Assembly: GCA_040755295.1 (NCBI GenBank)
Contig: JBFMBK010000008.1
Span: 62,001-126,000, forward strand
Length of the DNA stretch: 64,000 bases
Source: Bacillota bacterium
Lineage (GTDB): Bacteria; Bacillota; Desulfotomaculia; Desulfotomaculales; Ammonificaceae
Reading direction: 5' to 3'
The notes beneath the pieces are model-generated. The model was given only the letters and a program-made list of their open reading frames with translations. It made no database searches and was not told the DNA's origin. The first letter of the stretch is position 1, and every line of letters starts with the position of its first letter. Shown piece after piece: positions 50,174 through 59,702 of this stretch. Position numbers and translations under genes: made by a program.

Positions 50174-50503
50174 GTGAAAATTCGTGATATGCAAGCAGAG
50201 GTCGATGCATGGATAAGTCAGTTTGAAGAGGGGTACTGGCAGCCCTTGACCCTCCTGGCCCGGTTGATGGAAGAGGTGGGGGAACTCGCCCGGGAAGTAA
50301 ACCATGTTTTCGGGGAAAAGCCCAAAAAACCCGAGGAATCGCCGGGGGATCTGGCGCTTGAACTCGGTGATATCCTGTTCATTATCGTCTGCTATGCCAA
50401 CTCCCTCGGGATAGACCTGGAAGAAGCTTTTAGCGATACAATGTCAAAATACCGGCAGCGCGACAGCTTCCGCTGGACCAGGAAATTGAGAGACGATCGT
50501 TGA
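50174..50503 (+). CDS. MazG-family nucleotide pyrophosphohydrolase, 109 aa
   Basis: Single all-helical MazG domain with metal-binding EExxE-type motif MEEVGELAREVNHVF (about residues 38-52) and ELGDILFIIVCYANSLGI (about 74-91). It hydrolyses (d)NTPs such as non-canonical nucleotides to monophosphates; short, single-domain forms like B. subtilis YpjD are usual in Firmicutes. GTG start at 50174, with a weak G-rich site upstream. Heptamer tract gagaaat, gagaagt begins at the stop codon (50502-50522). Confidence 0.88.
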   Translation: MKIRDMQAEVDAWISQFEEGYWQPLTLLARLMEEVGELAREVNHVFGEKPKKPEESPGDLALELGDILFIIVCYANSLGIDLEEAFSDTMSKYRQRDSFRWTRKLRDDR

Positions 50504-50550
50504 GAAATGAGAAGTTGGGATCAAGCCGGACGTTAGCGGAGGACAAATAA

Positions 50551-51828
50551 GTGGCAGGGATTATACCCATCAGAGGTTGGCGTTACGGTTCAGGCATAAA
50601 GAATTTGGCGGCGGTCGTCACGCCCCCTTATGACGTTATCGACCGCGCAGCGCAAAAGTCGTTTTACGCCCGGCACCCCAATAACATAATCAGGCTGGAA
50701 TACGGGGCGGCGCTTCCCGGGGACGATGACACGGACAACCGTTATACCCGGGCCGCTGAATTCTTTAAAGCCTGGCGCAGGGAAGGCGTACTGAAAAGGG
50801 ACGCCGAATCCGCGTTTTATTTCTACGAACAGACCTTTACTCTCGGCGGCGACCGCCGCACCAGGCGCGGATTCTTCTGCGGTCTTGAACTGGAACCATA
50901 CGGACGCAACGTCATCCCCCACGAGGAAACCCTGTCTGCGGCCAAAGTCGACAGGGCACGCCTCATCCAGACTTGTGAGGCCAATTTTTCACCCATATTC
51001 GCGCTTTATTCCGACCCGCAGCAGGTTGTAGAGCGGCTGTTTACTACAATTTCCCGCCGTTCAACGCCTGCCTGTGACTTTATCGATGAAGAGGGGCAAA
51101 CCCACCGCCTCTGGGTGGTGACCGACAAGGATACGGTCGCGGCCGTAACCGCCTTACTGGCCGGCTGCAAGGTGTTGATTGCTGACGGACACCACCGGTT
51201 TGAAACCGCCCTTCACTATTCCATCCAGCGGCGTCCCGGAGGAAACCCGCCGGAGAAGGCGCCATACGATTATATCCTTACCTTCCTCGTAAACACGTAT
51301 GACCCCGGACTCGTTATTCTCCCTACCCACCGCATAGTGAAGACTCCGGCAGACTTCCGTCTTGACCGGTTCCTGTCCGCCGTGAAGGAGTCCTTCGTGG
51401 TAACGGAGATCGACGGACGGATGCCGCTGCCGAACCACCGGTATGCTTTTGGGCTTTATACGGGAAACAAACGCAGTTTCAATCTGGTTTTGAAGGAGGG
51501 CCTTGATCCTGCCGGGCTTCTTCACGGCGCAAAACCCCCGGTATGGAAAAGGTCGTCGGTAGCGGTCCTTCACGCCCTTGTTCTGGACCACCTGAAAATC
51601 GGTCCCTCCGAGTGTACCGCCGGAGAAATGATCACCTATACCCATGATCCCGCGGAAGCCGCCATGCTCGTTGACACCGCTGTGTGGGACCTTGCTTTTT
51701 TATTGTACCCCCCGGGGATAGACGAACTTGTTACGGTGGCCCAGGCAGGCGAAAAAATGCCGCAGAAATCAACCTATTTTTACCCCAAGGCGCCGACAGG
51801 GCTGGTTGTTTATTCATTTGCTGAATAA
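50551..51828 (+). CDS. DUF1015 family protein, 425 aa
   Basis: The N-terminus IPIRGWRYG...VVTPPYDVIDRAAQKSFYARHPNNIIRLE is the DUF1015 signature, and ADGHHRFETALHY at about residue 212 (DGHHR) is the conserved centre. The family is widespread in Clostridia and acetogens and is named from structural genomics, but no reaction is established. The conserved DGHHRxxxA motif resembles a catalytic or phosphate site. GTG start with ggagg eight bases before it. Single gene between mazG and mrp. Confidence 0.93.
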   Translation: MAGIIPIRGWRYGSGIKNLAAVVTPPYDVIDRAAQKSFYARHPNNIIRLEYGAALPGDDDTDNRYTRAAEFFKAWRREGVLKRDAESAFYFYEQTFTLGGDRRTRRGFFCGLELEPYGRNVIPHEETLSAAKVDRARLIQTCEANFSPIFALYSDPQQVVERLFTTISRRSTPACDFIDEEGQTHRLWVVTDKDTVAAVTALLAGCKVLIADGHHRFETALHYSIQRRPGGNPPEKAPYDYILTFLVNTYDPGLVILPTHRIVKTPADFRLDRFLSAVKESFVVTEIDGRMPLPNHRYAFGLYTGNKRSFNLVLKEGLDPAGLLHGAKPPVWKRSSVAVLHALVLDHLKIGPSECTAGEMITYTHDPAEAAMLVDTAVWDLAFLLYPPGIDELVTVAQAGEKMPQKSTYFYPKAPTGLVVYSFAE

Positions 51829-51895
51829 TTAGACTAGACATCGGCGTGTCGTTGAGTGTATAAAATTAATGAGCATATGCTTAATAATACTCATC

Positions 51896-51930
51896 GCGGC
51901 GCCCCGCGAAAGAAGTACTATTTTCTGAGG
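51896..51930 (+). promoter_or_regulatory. Leader-like element (3' block only) upstream of mrp
   Basis: Cgcggcgccccgcg, then aaagaagtactattttct, then gaggagg; the same block occurs upstream of metV (46005-46046) and, with two changes, of glyQ. The 5' block is absent. Confidence 0.55.
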
Positions 51931-51943
51931 AGGGTGTGGACCA

Positions 51944-52825
51944 TTGTCTGAAGTCAAAGATTGCGGAAAAGTTGGAAAAACTTGCGGCACCTGCGGCGAA
52001 ACCTCTGAAGACCCGGGTACGACCCTTGCGCAGCCGCACAGACTTTCGAGGGTTAAACACGTTTTGGCGGTGATGAGTGGTAAGGGAGGTGTCGGTAAAT
52101 CGTCGGTAACCGCCCTTTTGGCCGTTGCCCTTTCCCGCCGGGGGCACAGGGTGGGCATTCTTGATGCGGACATTACCGGGCCGAGCATCCCGAAGCTGCT
52201 CGGGCTGAACGCGCGCATCGAGGACGGCGATTTCGGCGCATACGTTCCCAAGTCCAGGCTTCTCGGCATCTACGCCATGTCGGCAAACCTCTTATTGCCG
52301 CGGGAGGACGAACCCGTAATCTGGAGAGGTCCGATAATCAGCAACGTGGTCAAACAATTCTGGTCCGACGTGGCCTGGGGCAAGCTGGACTACCTCATCG
52401 TCGACCTGCCGCCGGGAACGGGAGACGTGCCGTTGACTGTAATGCAGTCGCTTCCGCTGGAAGGCGTGTTCATCGTCTCTTCCCCGCAGGATCTTGCGGT
52501 GATGGTGGTCCGCAAGGCCATCAGGATGACCGGGATTATGAACATACCCATCTTCGGCGTAATAGAAAACATGACCCACGTCACCTGCCCGAAGTGCGGC
52601 GAAAAGATCTTTCCTTTCGGTGAACCCCAGGGCGATAAGGTCGCCGAAGAAACCGGCGTCGAACTGCTCGCAAGCCTGCCGCTGGACCCCGAACTAAGCC
52701 GCCTCGCGGACGCCGGCAGGATCGAAGAATACCAATCCACGGGTCTTGAACACCTGCCGGATATATTAGAGAAGCGGTTTGCGGCCTCCTCTAAAACGGC
52801 CCGGATGCTGTTCAAGAAGGGCTAA
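51944..52825 (+). CDS. mrp: Mrp/NBP35-family ATP-binding protein
   Basis: 293 aa. P-loop MSGKGGVGKSSVTALLA (about residues 44-60), the switch region DADITGPSIPKLLG, and VDLPPGTGDVPLTVMQ are family signatures. Near the C-terminus are CPKCGEKIFPFG (CPxC, the NBP35/Mrp cluster site) and N-terminal CGKVGKTCGTCGE cysteines. The family assembles or carries [4Fe-4S] clusters for targets; the many cluster proteins here (Flx, Hdr, Nuo) are obvious clients. It faces hdrCBA-flx convergently. TTG start with gaggagg upstream. Confidence 0.92.
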   Translation: MSEVKDCGKVGKTCGTCGETSEDPGTTLAQPHRLSRVKHVLAVMSGKGGVGKSSVTALLAVALSRRGHRVGILDADITGPSIPKLLGLNARIEDGDFGAYVPKSRLLGIYAMSANLLLPREDEPVIWRGPIISNVVKQFWSDVAWGKLDYLIVDLPPGTGDVPLTVMQSLPLEGVFIVSSPQDLAVMVVRKAIRMTGIMNIPIFGVIENMTHVTCPKCGEKIFPFGEPQGDKVAEETGVELLASLPLDPELSRLADAGRIEEYQSTGLEHLPDILEKRFAASSKTARMLFKKG

Positions 52826-52844
52826 AAGGTTTTTAACCGCCAAT

Positions 52845-52923
52845 CCAGCACTCAACGAATCACTGTAAATAGTTCGGGAGGGGGGTAATCATCAGCTATA
52901 ACGCAAATCATGTTGAGTGCTGG
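52845..52923. repeat. Inverted-repeat-bounded element, copy 3 (perfect arms)
   Basis: CCAGCACTCAAC (52845-52856) and GTTGAGTGCTGG (52912-52923) form perfect 12-bp terminal inverted repeats, 79 bp total. It lies in the mrp/flxA convergent gap, which contains no gene. A lone right arm (gctgagtgctgg) occurs at 47742-47753. Confidence 0.75.
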
Positions 52924-53013
52924 ACAAGGTCGCCAAGAAAACCATTATATTCTCCTAACCGGAGACAGAACTGACTTACCTCAACAATTTATTTCAGTAC
53001 AACTCGTCAACGA

Positions 53014-53043
53014 AAAAACCCGCTTTTATTCAGCGGGTTTTGA
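53014..53043. terminator. Bidirectional terminator between mrp and flxA
   Basis: AAACCCGCT, TTTATTC loop, AGCGGGTTT with A-runs and T-runs outside, between convergent operons. Confidence 0.85.
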
Positions 53044-53121
53044 TTTACTAAGATCACATTTGTATAAAAGCGCTATCCTAGGTTGTTAATAACTCGGGAA
53101 ATCTCAAGGCATTCAAAATAT

Positions 53122-53154
53122 CTAACCTCTAACTTCCCACCTCTCACCTCTAAA
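53122..53154. repeat. Heptamer tract, CTAACCT type
   Basis: Units ctaacct, ctaactt, cccacct, ctcacct, ctaaatc, ending eight bases from the flxA stop. Confidence 0.75.
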
Positions 53155-53162
53155 TCGGCCTC

Positions 53163-54005
53163 TTAGTACTCCGGCGGGAGCGCGTTCAACTCCGGCAGGC
53201 TGAAAACCGGGCCGTCGCGGCAGACAAACTTGGCCCCGACGTTACAGCGCCCGCATTTCCCGATGCAGCACTTCATCCGCATTTCGAGCGTGGTGTAAAT
53301 CATGTCTTCCTTGAAACCTAACTCGGTGAGCGCCTTTACGGTAAATTTTATCATTATGGGCGGGCCGCAGATAACCACAAACTTGTTTGCCGGATCGGGC
53401 TTGACTTCGGAAACGTAGGACGGAACAAACCCGACGTGCCCCTCCCATCCTTCCTCGGCGTTGTCGATCGTCGTCCAGACGGTTACGTTCGGCGTCTCCG
53501 GCCAGATACGGAAAACCTCTTCTTTATAACAGAGATCGCCGTAAGTCCGCCCGCCGTATAGGACCTCAACCTTACCATAGTCCTTCCGGTTTTCCGTCGC
53601 GAGCATGAAGTTGACCAGCGGGCGTAAGGGAGCAAGTCCGATTCCGCCGCCGATAACCAGGAGGTCCTTGCCGCGCATCGCCTCGTAGGGGAAGCTGTTG
53701 CCGTAGGGACCGCGCACGCCGACTTTGGCGCCCGCCGGAAGCTCATGAAGCGCGCTGGTGACCTTGCCCGCCTTCCTGATGCTGAATTCCAGCCAGTCCC
53801 TGTTGGTGGGCGATGAGGAAAGGCAGAAGGTCGCCTCGCCGACGCCGAACACCGAAAGCATCGCCACCTGTCCGGGCTGGTGTCTCCACGACGTCATCTC
53901 ATCGAGATCGTCAAAAACGACACGGAAGGTTTTAACGTCGTGCGTTTCCCTGATAATATCCACTATGGTTGCAACCCTGGGAAGAAGCGGGTTGGGTTTT
54001 TTCAT
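53163..54005 (-). CDS. flxA: FlxA-like NAD(P)H/FAD-binding oxidoreductase subunit
   Basis: 280 aa from the ATG at 54005, whose ATGA overlaps the stop of the preceding gene. Ferredoxin-NADP reductase fold: FAD segment QVAMLSVFGVGEATFCLSS, NAD loop VIGGGIGLAPLRPL and VVICGPPIMIKFT, then a C-terminal [2Fe-2S] motif CCIGKCGRCNVG as in AsrB/HydG. In FlxABCD it is the NADH-entry flavoprotein. Order flxD-C-B-A after hdrA is the same as in known FlxABCD-HdrABC clusters. Confidence 0.9.
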   Translation of the reverse strand: MKKPNPLLPRVATIVDIIRETHDVKTFRVVFDDLDEMTSWRHQPGQVAMLSVFGVGEATFCLSSSPTNRDWLEFSIRKAGKVTSALHELPAGAKVGVRGPYGNSFPYEAMRGKDLLVIGGGIGLAPLRPLVNFMLATENRKDYGKVEVLYGGRTYGDLCYKEEVFRIWPETPNVTVWTTIDNAEEGWEGHVGFVPSYVSEVKPDPANKFVVICGPPIMIKFTVKALTELGFKEDMIYTTLEMRMKCCIGKCGRCNVGAKFVCRDGPVFSLPELNALPPEY

Positions 54006-55036
54006 CCGCCGAGCCCCCTTAAGGTGCCGATAACCTCGCGAATGTCGATGTTGGTGGGGCAGGAAGCCACGCACCTGCCGCACCCGACGCACCCTTCAAT
54101 ATTATATCTCGTATGGTTGTAGCTCAACTTGTGAAAGAAACGGTTCCTCAGCCGCTGCATAAGCGCATGCCTGGGATTATGGCCGCTCGTATGAAGCGTG
54201 TACTCCCTGAAGATGCATGAATCCCAGCATCTTAACCTTTCTCCCTCACACTCGATCCCTTCGTCCATGATGTCGAAGCAGTGACAGGTAGGACATACAT
54301 AGGTGCATATGCCGCAACCCAGACAACGCCGGCTCAGTTTCTCCCAGAGGGGGTTATCGAAAAACGCCGGCATCTTCTCGGGAAGGCCGTCAACCTGGAC
54401 CGCAAGCTTAAACTTGACCCGAAACGCCTCTTCCTTCCCCTTCTTTGCTTCAGCCGTACCGGCAAGGTTTTCTTCGAAAAACATCTCGTACTTTGTGATC
54501 AGCTCTTCCCCTTTGGGGGTCAAGATCTCAACCAGATAATTCGCCCCGGCGTCCGTGAGGTGAATATCAGCCCCTTTTCCGTCAACAGGCGAAATACCAT
54601 AAGTTGTGCAAAAACACTCCGGGAATACGGTACTACAGCTCATGCCGATAAGAATCGTTTCTTCCCGTCGCATGGCATAGTATTTGTCGGCAGGCTCATC
54701 CAGTAAAACCGCGTCAAGCACCGCAAAGCTCCGGAGGTCGCAGGGGTGGACCCCGAACAAGACCGCAGGCCTGCTGTCTGAAGCCTCCGTAAGCGTAAGC
54801 GTCCCGTCCTTGTTGCGGTAACGGTAGAGCGTCTCGGTCTGGGGAAAGAAATAACCCTTGGGCGACTCAACGCTTTTACCGGGATTGAGATCGATACTGC
54901 TGACCGTATCCACCGGCCGGTAAAAAAGCAGGTTGTCCTCCCGTACGGGCGCGATGAGCAGGAAATCCCGCGCCAGTCGCTCGAGCAGGCCCACTATGTT
55001 TTCTTTCTTTGCTACTTTTAAAGCCATCTCACACAC
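54002..55036 (-). CDS. flxB: FlxB-like [4Fe-4S] dicluster subunit
   Basis: 344 aa. An AsrA-like N-terminal domain (LLERLARDFLLIAP..., HPCDLRSFAVLD) is followed by two ferredoxin motifs at the C-terminus: CLGCGICTYVCPTCHCFD (about residues 235-252) and CVGCGRCVASCPTNID (about 310-325). The protein passes electrons from the flavin subunit to the rest of the complex. GTG or a slightly later ATG could be the start. Its stop overlaps flxA, the preceding gene lies 11 bp away. Confidence 0.85.
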   Translation of the reverse strand: MCEMALKVAKKENIVGLLERLARDFLLIAPVREDNLLFYRPVDTVSSIDLNPGKSVESPKGYFFPQTETLYRYRNKDGTLTLTEASDSRPAVLFGVHPCDLRSFAVLDAVLLDEPADKYYAMRREETILIGMSCSTVFPECFCTTYGISPVDGKGADIHLTDAGANYLVEILTPKGEELITKYEMFFEENLAGTAEAKKGKEEAFRVKFKLAVQVDGLPEKMPAFFDNPLWEKLSRRCLGCGICTYVCPTCHCFDIMDEGIECEGERLRCWDSCIFREYTLHTSGHNPRHALMQRLRNRFFHKLSYNHTRYNIEGCVGCGRCVASCPTNIDIREVIGTLRGLGG

Positions 55037-55047
55037 CCGTTTCCAAT

Positions 55048-56016
55048 CTATGAAAAGTCGTCCTTGTCACCCGGAGAATAGGTATAAAGCGCTGTCGGCG
55101 CATCCGGCGGTGTAGGATCGAATAATGACTCGATATCTTTGCCCAACTTTTTATTCAGGAGCATCAACGGTATCCGCACCGGACAAACCCGCTCACATTC
55201 AGCGCAGCCGGCACAGCGGCCCGCGACATGAAACGCCCGCACAAGATGGTATTGATAGTTCTCGGCAAGGGTTACGGCCTTGCTGAGCCAGGTCGCTCCC
55301 TGCTGCCAGCCCGGCACCGCCTGTTCGAAACAGCACTGGGTGCAGCTGCACGCCGGGCAAACCTCCCGGCAGGCGTAACACCGCAGGCAGCGTCCGAGGA
55401 GGCGGTCCCAGAAGGCCGCTTTTTCCGCGGGAGCAAGCGTCTCTATCCCTTTCACTTCTTGTAACGGGTCCCGGGACTGGTCGGCCACCGGCGGCGCCTC
55501 CTTGCCGAGCATCAGGTCGGCTCCCGCCGGGTTATTCTGGGTGCAGGTCAGGCACTTCTCCATCAGGTAAGACTTCTTATCAAAGACCTGCTCCCCCTTC
55601 TGGGTGCGGACCATATACGCATTGCCCCGGTCTTCCGCGAGCTCGATCCTAACGTCCGCGGGCAGATCCGGCAGCAGCTTTTCCCGCGCCAGCATCCCGC
55701 CGCAGGGGACACCCACCACCGTTATCATCGAACGGTCAAGGTTTCTTTCCTGGACCAGACGATCCACGGCGCCGGCGTCGCATCCCTTAACCATTACGGC
55801 CGTTTTCGTGTTGGGATGGCGGGCAAGATACTTTACCAGGTTATTGACGCAAAAAGGATCAAAAATCAAAGCCGCAGTCTCTTCCTGCCGGGTGGCGAAA
55901 AGAGGGCGTGCCTTCGCCGGAAGGCTTCCGGCCTCGTAACCGATAAAAAGCTCGACCCCTTCGTTGAACAACCGGGCCGCTACCCGCTGCAGGACTTCAG
56001 TCAGCTCTTTCAACAT
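55048..56016 (-). CDS. flxC: FlxC-like [4Fe-4S] protein with F420-hydrogenase-beta-like N-terminus
   Basis: 322 aa. The N-terminal half resembles the FrhB/FdhB fold (MVKGCDAGAVDRLVQE, VVGVPCGGMLA, KCLTCTQNNPAGADLM). The C-terminal half has CLRCYACREVCPACSC (about residues 213-228) and CAGCAECERVCPVRIP (about 270-285), two [4Fe-4S] motifs. It sits between flxD and flxB. The naming within the flx set is by order and may differ between authors; the redox partner is inferred. Confidence 0.8.
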   Translation of the reverse strand: MLKELTEVLQRVAARLFNEGVELFIGYEAGSLPAKARPLFATRQEETAALIFDPFCVNNLVKYLARHPNTKTAVMVKGCDAGAVDRLVQERNLDRSMITVVGVPCGGMLAREKLLPDLPADVRIELAEDRGNAYMVRTQKGEQVFDKKSYLMEKCLTCTQNNPAGADLMLGKEAPPVADQSRDPLQEVKGIETLAPAEKAAFWDRLLGRCLRCYACREVCPACSCTQCCFEQAVPGWQQGATWLSKAVTLAENYQYHLVRAFHVAGRCAGCAECERVCPVRIPLMLLNKKLGKDIESLFDPTPPDAPTALYTYSPGDKDDFS

Positions 56017-56094
56017 ATCTCCCTCTTTTGCTGAATCTTTGAGCGCCCGGCACGGTTATTGCCACAACTCGGCCGGGGCTCGTCCGTTCAGACT

Positions 56095-56550
56095 TTAAAC
56101 CTTCGTGACACGCTTTTGCGGCCCGAGAGGTTTAATCCCCTCTACCATTTCCCTGACTGTGGTCGCAAAACGTTCACCTTCGGACGCCGAGACCCACCGT
56201 ACCTTTAAACGCTCGGGTTCAAGCCCGATGTATTCCAACAGCCGTTTAAAGAGCATAAGCCGCCGGCGGGTAAAATAATTCCCTGTAACGTAATGGCAAT
56301 CACCCGGATGGCAACCCGCAATCAGCACCCCGTCCGCACCGTTCTGAAAGGCGCGCAGGATAAACTGCGGGTTGACTCGGCTGGAGCAGGGCACTCGGAT
56401 TATCCGGACGTTCGCCGGATATTTCATCCTGCTCACCCCCGCAAGGTCCGCGCCGGCATAACTGCACCAGTTGCAGAGAAAAGCCACGATCTTGGGTTCC
56501 CAGGCGGCCTCTTCATTCATGTTGGTAACTGTGCTTTCATTTACAGACAA
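56095..56550 (-). CDS. flxD: FlxD/MvhD-like hydrogenase-type iron-sulfur subunit
   Basis: 151 aa. MvhD signature: [15 protein letters not shown] (about residues 24-38), [16 protein letters not shown], and [15 protein letters not shown]. It binds a [2Fe-2S] cluster and links electrons into HdrA. The TTG start at 56550 lies within the last codons of hdrA with ggagg upstream; an internal ATG 30 bp later has no such site. The C-terminus is basic. Confidence 0.9.
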   Translation of the reverse strand: MSVNESTVTNMNEEAAWEPKIVAFLCNWCSYAGADLAGVSRMKYPANVRIIRVPCSSRVNPQFILRAFQNGADGVLIAGCHPGDCHYVTGNYFTRRRLMLFKRLLEYIGLEPERLKVRWVSASEGERFATTVREMVEGIKPLGPQKRVTKV

Positions 56551-58526
56551 AGCGCGTCAACCTCCGCAAGGAGCTGCTTGTTCGTAAATCCTTTTAGATC
56601 TATCGCCGTAGCGCGGCACGCCACGGTACACGCGCCGCATCCCTGACACAACCCGTCGTTCACCCTGGCCACCACCCGCTCCCGTGGTGGCTGGCCCGGT
56701 AAACGCTCGGTTATGGTAACCGGCTGAATGGCCCGGTACGGGCAAACGGGCTGGCAGGCGAGGCAGCCGGTACAAAGCGCCTCGTTAACCCGGCTCACCA
56801 GCGGGTTTGTCTCCAGTTCTTCTTTAGAAAGGAGACCGCACACTTTGGCGGCGGCGCCGCTGGCCTGTGAAACCGTATCGGGGATATCCTTCGGCCCCTG
56901 ACAGGCGCCGGCCAGGAAAACCCCGCCGGTGTGCGTTTCCACCGGGCGCAGTTTCGGGTGGGCCTCCTGGAAAAATCCGTCCTTGTCCAGCGAGACGCCG
57001 ATCATCCGCGCGACCTCGCTGACTCCGGCGGAAGGCACCGCTCCGGTGGCCAGTACCACCATATCCGCCGCAATCTCCACCTGCTCTCCGAGGAGGGTGT
57101 CGGCGCCCTTTACGATCAGCTTGGAGCCGTCCTGGTAGACCTTCGAAACCCGCCCTCGGATATAGACCGCGCCCTCATCCTGAACGCGCCTGTAAAACTC
57201 CTCGTATCCTTTACCGAAGGTCCGTATGTCGATATAGAAGACGTAGACCTCGGCCCCCGGGATTTTTTCCAGTACCTGATGGGCGTGCTTGGCGGTGTAC
57301 ATGCAGCAGAATCTGGAGCAGTACGCCTTTCCCTTGGCCTCGTCACGGGAGCCCACACACTGGATAAAAACAACCGTCTGGGGTTCTTTCCCGCTGGAAG
57401 GCCTCTGTATCTTACCGCCGGTAGGTCCGGAAGCGTTCACCATCCGTTCGAACGCGAGACCGGTAACAACATCCGGATACCGTCCGTAGCCGTATTCCCC
57501 GTAAACCTTCTCCCACGGGAACAGCCCGTAACCGGTAGCTACGACGATCGAGCCCACCTCTATTTCAAAGAACTCATCCTTCTGTTCGTAGTCGATCGCG
57601 TCCGCCGGACAGAGTTTTGCGCACGCGCCACATTTTCCCTTCGTGAAATGGCGGCAGTGGGCGCCATCGATCACGGGTTTATTCGGGACCGCCTGCGGGA
57701 ACGGTATGTAAATCGCTCCCCGCTCGCCGAGCCCCATGTTGAAATCGTCCCTAACACTTACCGGGCACCTCGACCAGCAGGTCCCGCAGCCCGTACACTT
57801 TGTATGGTCCACGAACCGGGCCTTCTGCCGGATTCGCGCCTTGAAGTTGCCGATATAGCCGCTGACTTCTTCCACCTGCGCGTAAGTATACATCTTGATG
57901 TTCGGGTGCTGGGCAACGGACACCATCTTCGGCGTGCTTATGCAGGCCGAACAGTCTAGGGTGGGAAAGGTCTTGTCCAGCTTCACCATATTCCCGCCGA
58001 TGGTAGGCTCCCGTTCAATCAGGTACACCTCGAGCCCGGCGTCCGCAACGTCGAGGGCGACCTGGATACCGGCGATACCCCCGCCGATTACCATGCAGCG
58101 TTTGACCACGGGAATCCGGCCCGGGAAGAGAGGTTCGAGACGCGCGGCCTTCGCCGCGGCCCGGCGCACCAGGTCAATCGCCTTACGCTGCGCCTGTTCG
58201 GGCGTATCGGGATGCACCCAGGAACAGTGTTCCCGCAGGTTGGCCATCTCCAGGAAATAAGGATTCATCCCCGCGCGTTTCAGCACCTGCCGGAACGTTT
58301 CCTCATGCAGCCTCGGCGAGCAGGAAGCCACAACCACCCTGTCGAGGGCGTGCTGCTTGATGGCCTCAAGAATCATGTTCTGTCCCGGGTCGCTGCACAT
58401 GTATTTGTAGTCGACGCTGTGAACGACGCCGGGGAAAGCAGCCGCCGCTTCAGCGATTTCAGGGCACTTAAGCACCCCGCCGATATTGGAACCGCACCAG
58501 CACACAAAAACGCCGATTCTCGGCAA
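56541..58526 (-). CDS. hdrA: Heterodisulfide-reductase-like subunit A
   Basis: 661 aa. N-terminal domain [11 protein letters not shown], then the FAD-binding core [20 protein letters not shown] (about residues 143-162), HdrA cluster motifs [13 protein letters not shown] and [11 protein letters not shown], a second flavin loop region, and two C-terminal ferredoxin motifs [15 protein letters not shown] and [13 protein letters not shown]. It is the flavin-bifurcation subunit in MvhADG-HdrABC complexes. It overlaps flxD by 10 bp; 315 bp separate it from hdrB. Confidence 0.93.
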   Translation of the reverse strand: MPRIGVFVCWCGSNIGGVLKCPEIAEAAAAFPGVVHSVDYKYMCSDPGQNMILEAIKQHALDRVVVASCSPRLHEETFRQVLKRAGMNPYFLEMANLREHCSWVHPDTPEQAQRKAIDLVRRAAAKAARLEPLFPGRIPVVKRCMVIGGGIAGIQVALDVADAGLEVYLIEREPTIGGNMVKLDKTFPTLDCSACISTPKMVSVAQHPNIKMYTYAQVEEVSGYIGNFKARIRQKARFVDHTKCTGCGTCWSRCPVSVRDDFNMGLGERGAIYIPFPQAVPNKPVIDGAHCRHFTKGKCGACAKLCPADAIDYEQKDEFFEIEVGSIVVATGYGLFPWEKVYGEYGYGRYPDVVTGLAFERMVNASGPTGGKIQRPSSGKEPQTVVFIQCVGSRDEAKGKAYCSRFCCMYTAKHAHQVLEKIPGAEVYVFYIDIRTFGKGYEEFYRRVQDEGAVYIRGRVSKVYQDGSKLIVKGADTLLGEQVEIAADMVVLATGAVPSAGVSEVARMIGVSLDKDGFFQEAHPKLRPVETHTGGVFLAGACQGPKDIPDTVSQASGAAAKVCGLLSKEELETNPLVSRVNEALCTGCLACQPVCPYRAIQPVTITERLPGQPPRERVVARVNDGLCQGCGACTVACRATAIDLKGFTNKQLLAEVDALCL

Positions 58527-58841
58527 TGTTCTCCCCTTCTCACGGACCGCCTGAAGTTGGAGGGTGGAGGTTAGAAGTCAGAGGTTGTGATGGAAGGCAT
58601 AAGAATGCAATTCGCTGCGCGAATCGTCTTCGGTGCTTTGAAAACCACATAACCCCCGGCATCCAACTAAAAGTACGGTCTCTATATACTTTTTCTCGGG
58701 AACCGCTGCAAAACCCCGTCTTGCCCCGTCTGACCGATTCAGGCCTTGTGCATCCGGCTGTTCTCCGCGTTTTCCCAGGATCTCCTTAATCTCTGTCTCA
58801 CTTTATTGAAAACCGTCTTACAACCGTCACTTCGCCGACTG
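58527..58841. other. 315-bp gap inside the hdr operon with a heptamer tract
   Basis: No gene with start codon and ribosome site is visible. A heptamer tract (gttggag, ggtggag, gttagaa, gtcagag, gttgtga) fills 58556-58590. A 74-codon minus-strand frame without a usual start codon runs 58578-58802 and is not called. Confidence 0.6.
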
Positions 58842-59702
58842 CTATCCGCCGACCGCCTTTAAGACCCGCTGCGGTTTTACAAAGTGGGTTTCGAGGCCGA
58901 GGTCGCGCGGGTTGAGACCCATGGCCAGGCCCAGCAGTTGCGGGAAATAAAAGATCGGCATGGCAAAATTTGTCCCGTATTCCTTGTTGACCTGCCCCTG
59001 GCGGCTGTCCAGGTTGCTCTGGCAGACCGGGCAGGCGCACGCCAAAGCGGTGGCCTCCGCGCTCACGGCGTTGCGGAGTATGTTCCGGATAAGGCGCAGC
59101 GCGACATTACGCTCACCGACAATCAGGGAAGCGCCGCAACATTCGTTTTTGTAACCCCAGTCCGGCATCTCGGCTTTGGTCACCTCGAGCAGCCTTTCCA
59201 TCAACTGGGGGTTCTCCGGATCATCGCAGCCTATGCCCGGCGGGCGGACCAGAAGGCAGCCGTAATAGCAGCCCACCCGCAAATCTTTGAGCGGCCGCAC
59301 CACCTGGGCGGCCAACTGCTCCAAACCGACCCCGGTTATGGTCTCCATCAAGGAATAGATTTTTACCGTGCCCTTGTACCGGCGGCCTATGAACTTCGCC
59401 ACCTTCTCATTGAGCGCCTCATCCCGGGTCAATTCCTGGTGCGCTATCCGAAGACGCTGGTAACAGGCCGCGCAGGGAACGGTTACGTCGATCCCCATCT
59501 CCTCGGCAATAATAAGGTTCCGGGCGGGAAGCGCCACCGCCAGAAAATGGTCGGAGCTGTGGGCCGCGCTGGCCCCGCAGCAGTTCCAGTCCGGAAGGTC
59601 AACCAACTGGATGCCGAGGTGCCGGGCTACCAACCGGGCGGCACGGTCATACTCTTTGGCGGTGCTTTGCAGGGAACACCCCGGGTAATATCCGATTCTC
59701 AT
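58842..59702 (-). CDS. hdrB: Heterodisulfide-reductase-like subunit B
   Basis: 286 aa. Two CCG domains that bind noncubane [4Fe-4S] clusters: YYPGCSLQSTAKEYD with NCCGASAAH, then CYYGCLLVRP with ECCGASLIVG and the last CPVCQSNLD. The family reduces disulfides by cluster-based chemistry. Start ATG at 59702 overlaps the hdrC stop (ATGA). A substrate other than CoM-S-S-CoB is expected in bacteria (e.g. a DsrC-like protein), but none is encoded here. Confidence 0.93.
   Translation of the reverse strand: MRIGYYPGCSLQSTAKEYDRAARLVARHLGIQLVDLPDWNCCGASAAHSSDHFLAVALPARNLIIAEEMGIDVTVPCAACYQRLRIAHQELTRDEALNEKVAKFIGRRYKGTVKIYSLMETITGVGLEQLAAQVVRPLKDLRVGCYYGCLLVRPPGIGCDDPENPQLMERLLEVTKAEMPDWGYKNECCGASLIVGERNVALRLIRNILRNAVSAEATALACACPVCQSNLDSRQGQVNKEYGTNFAMPIFYFPQLLGLAMGLNPRDLGLETHFVKPQRVLKAVGG

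Noticed and set aside
58578-58802. 74-codon minus-strand frame between hdrB and hdrA with protein-like sequence (KKYIETVLLVGCRGLCGF)
   Set aside because: No ATG/GTG/TTG near the 5' end, no ribosome site, and its end lies in a heptamer tract. It could be a decayed gene, but this cannot be shown.
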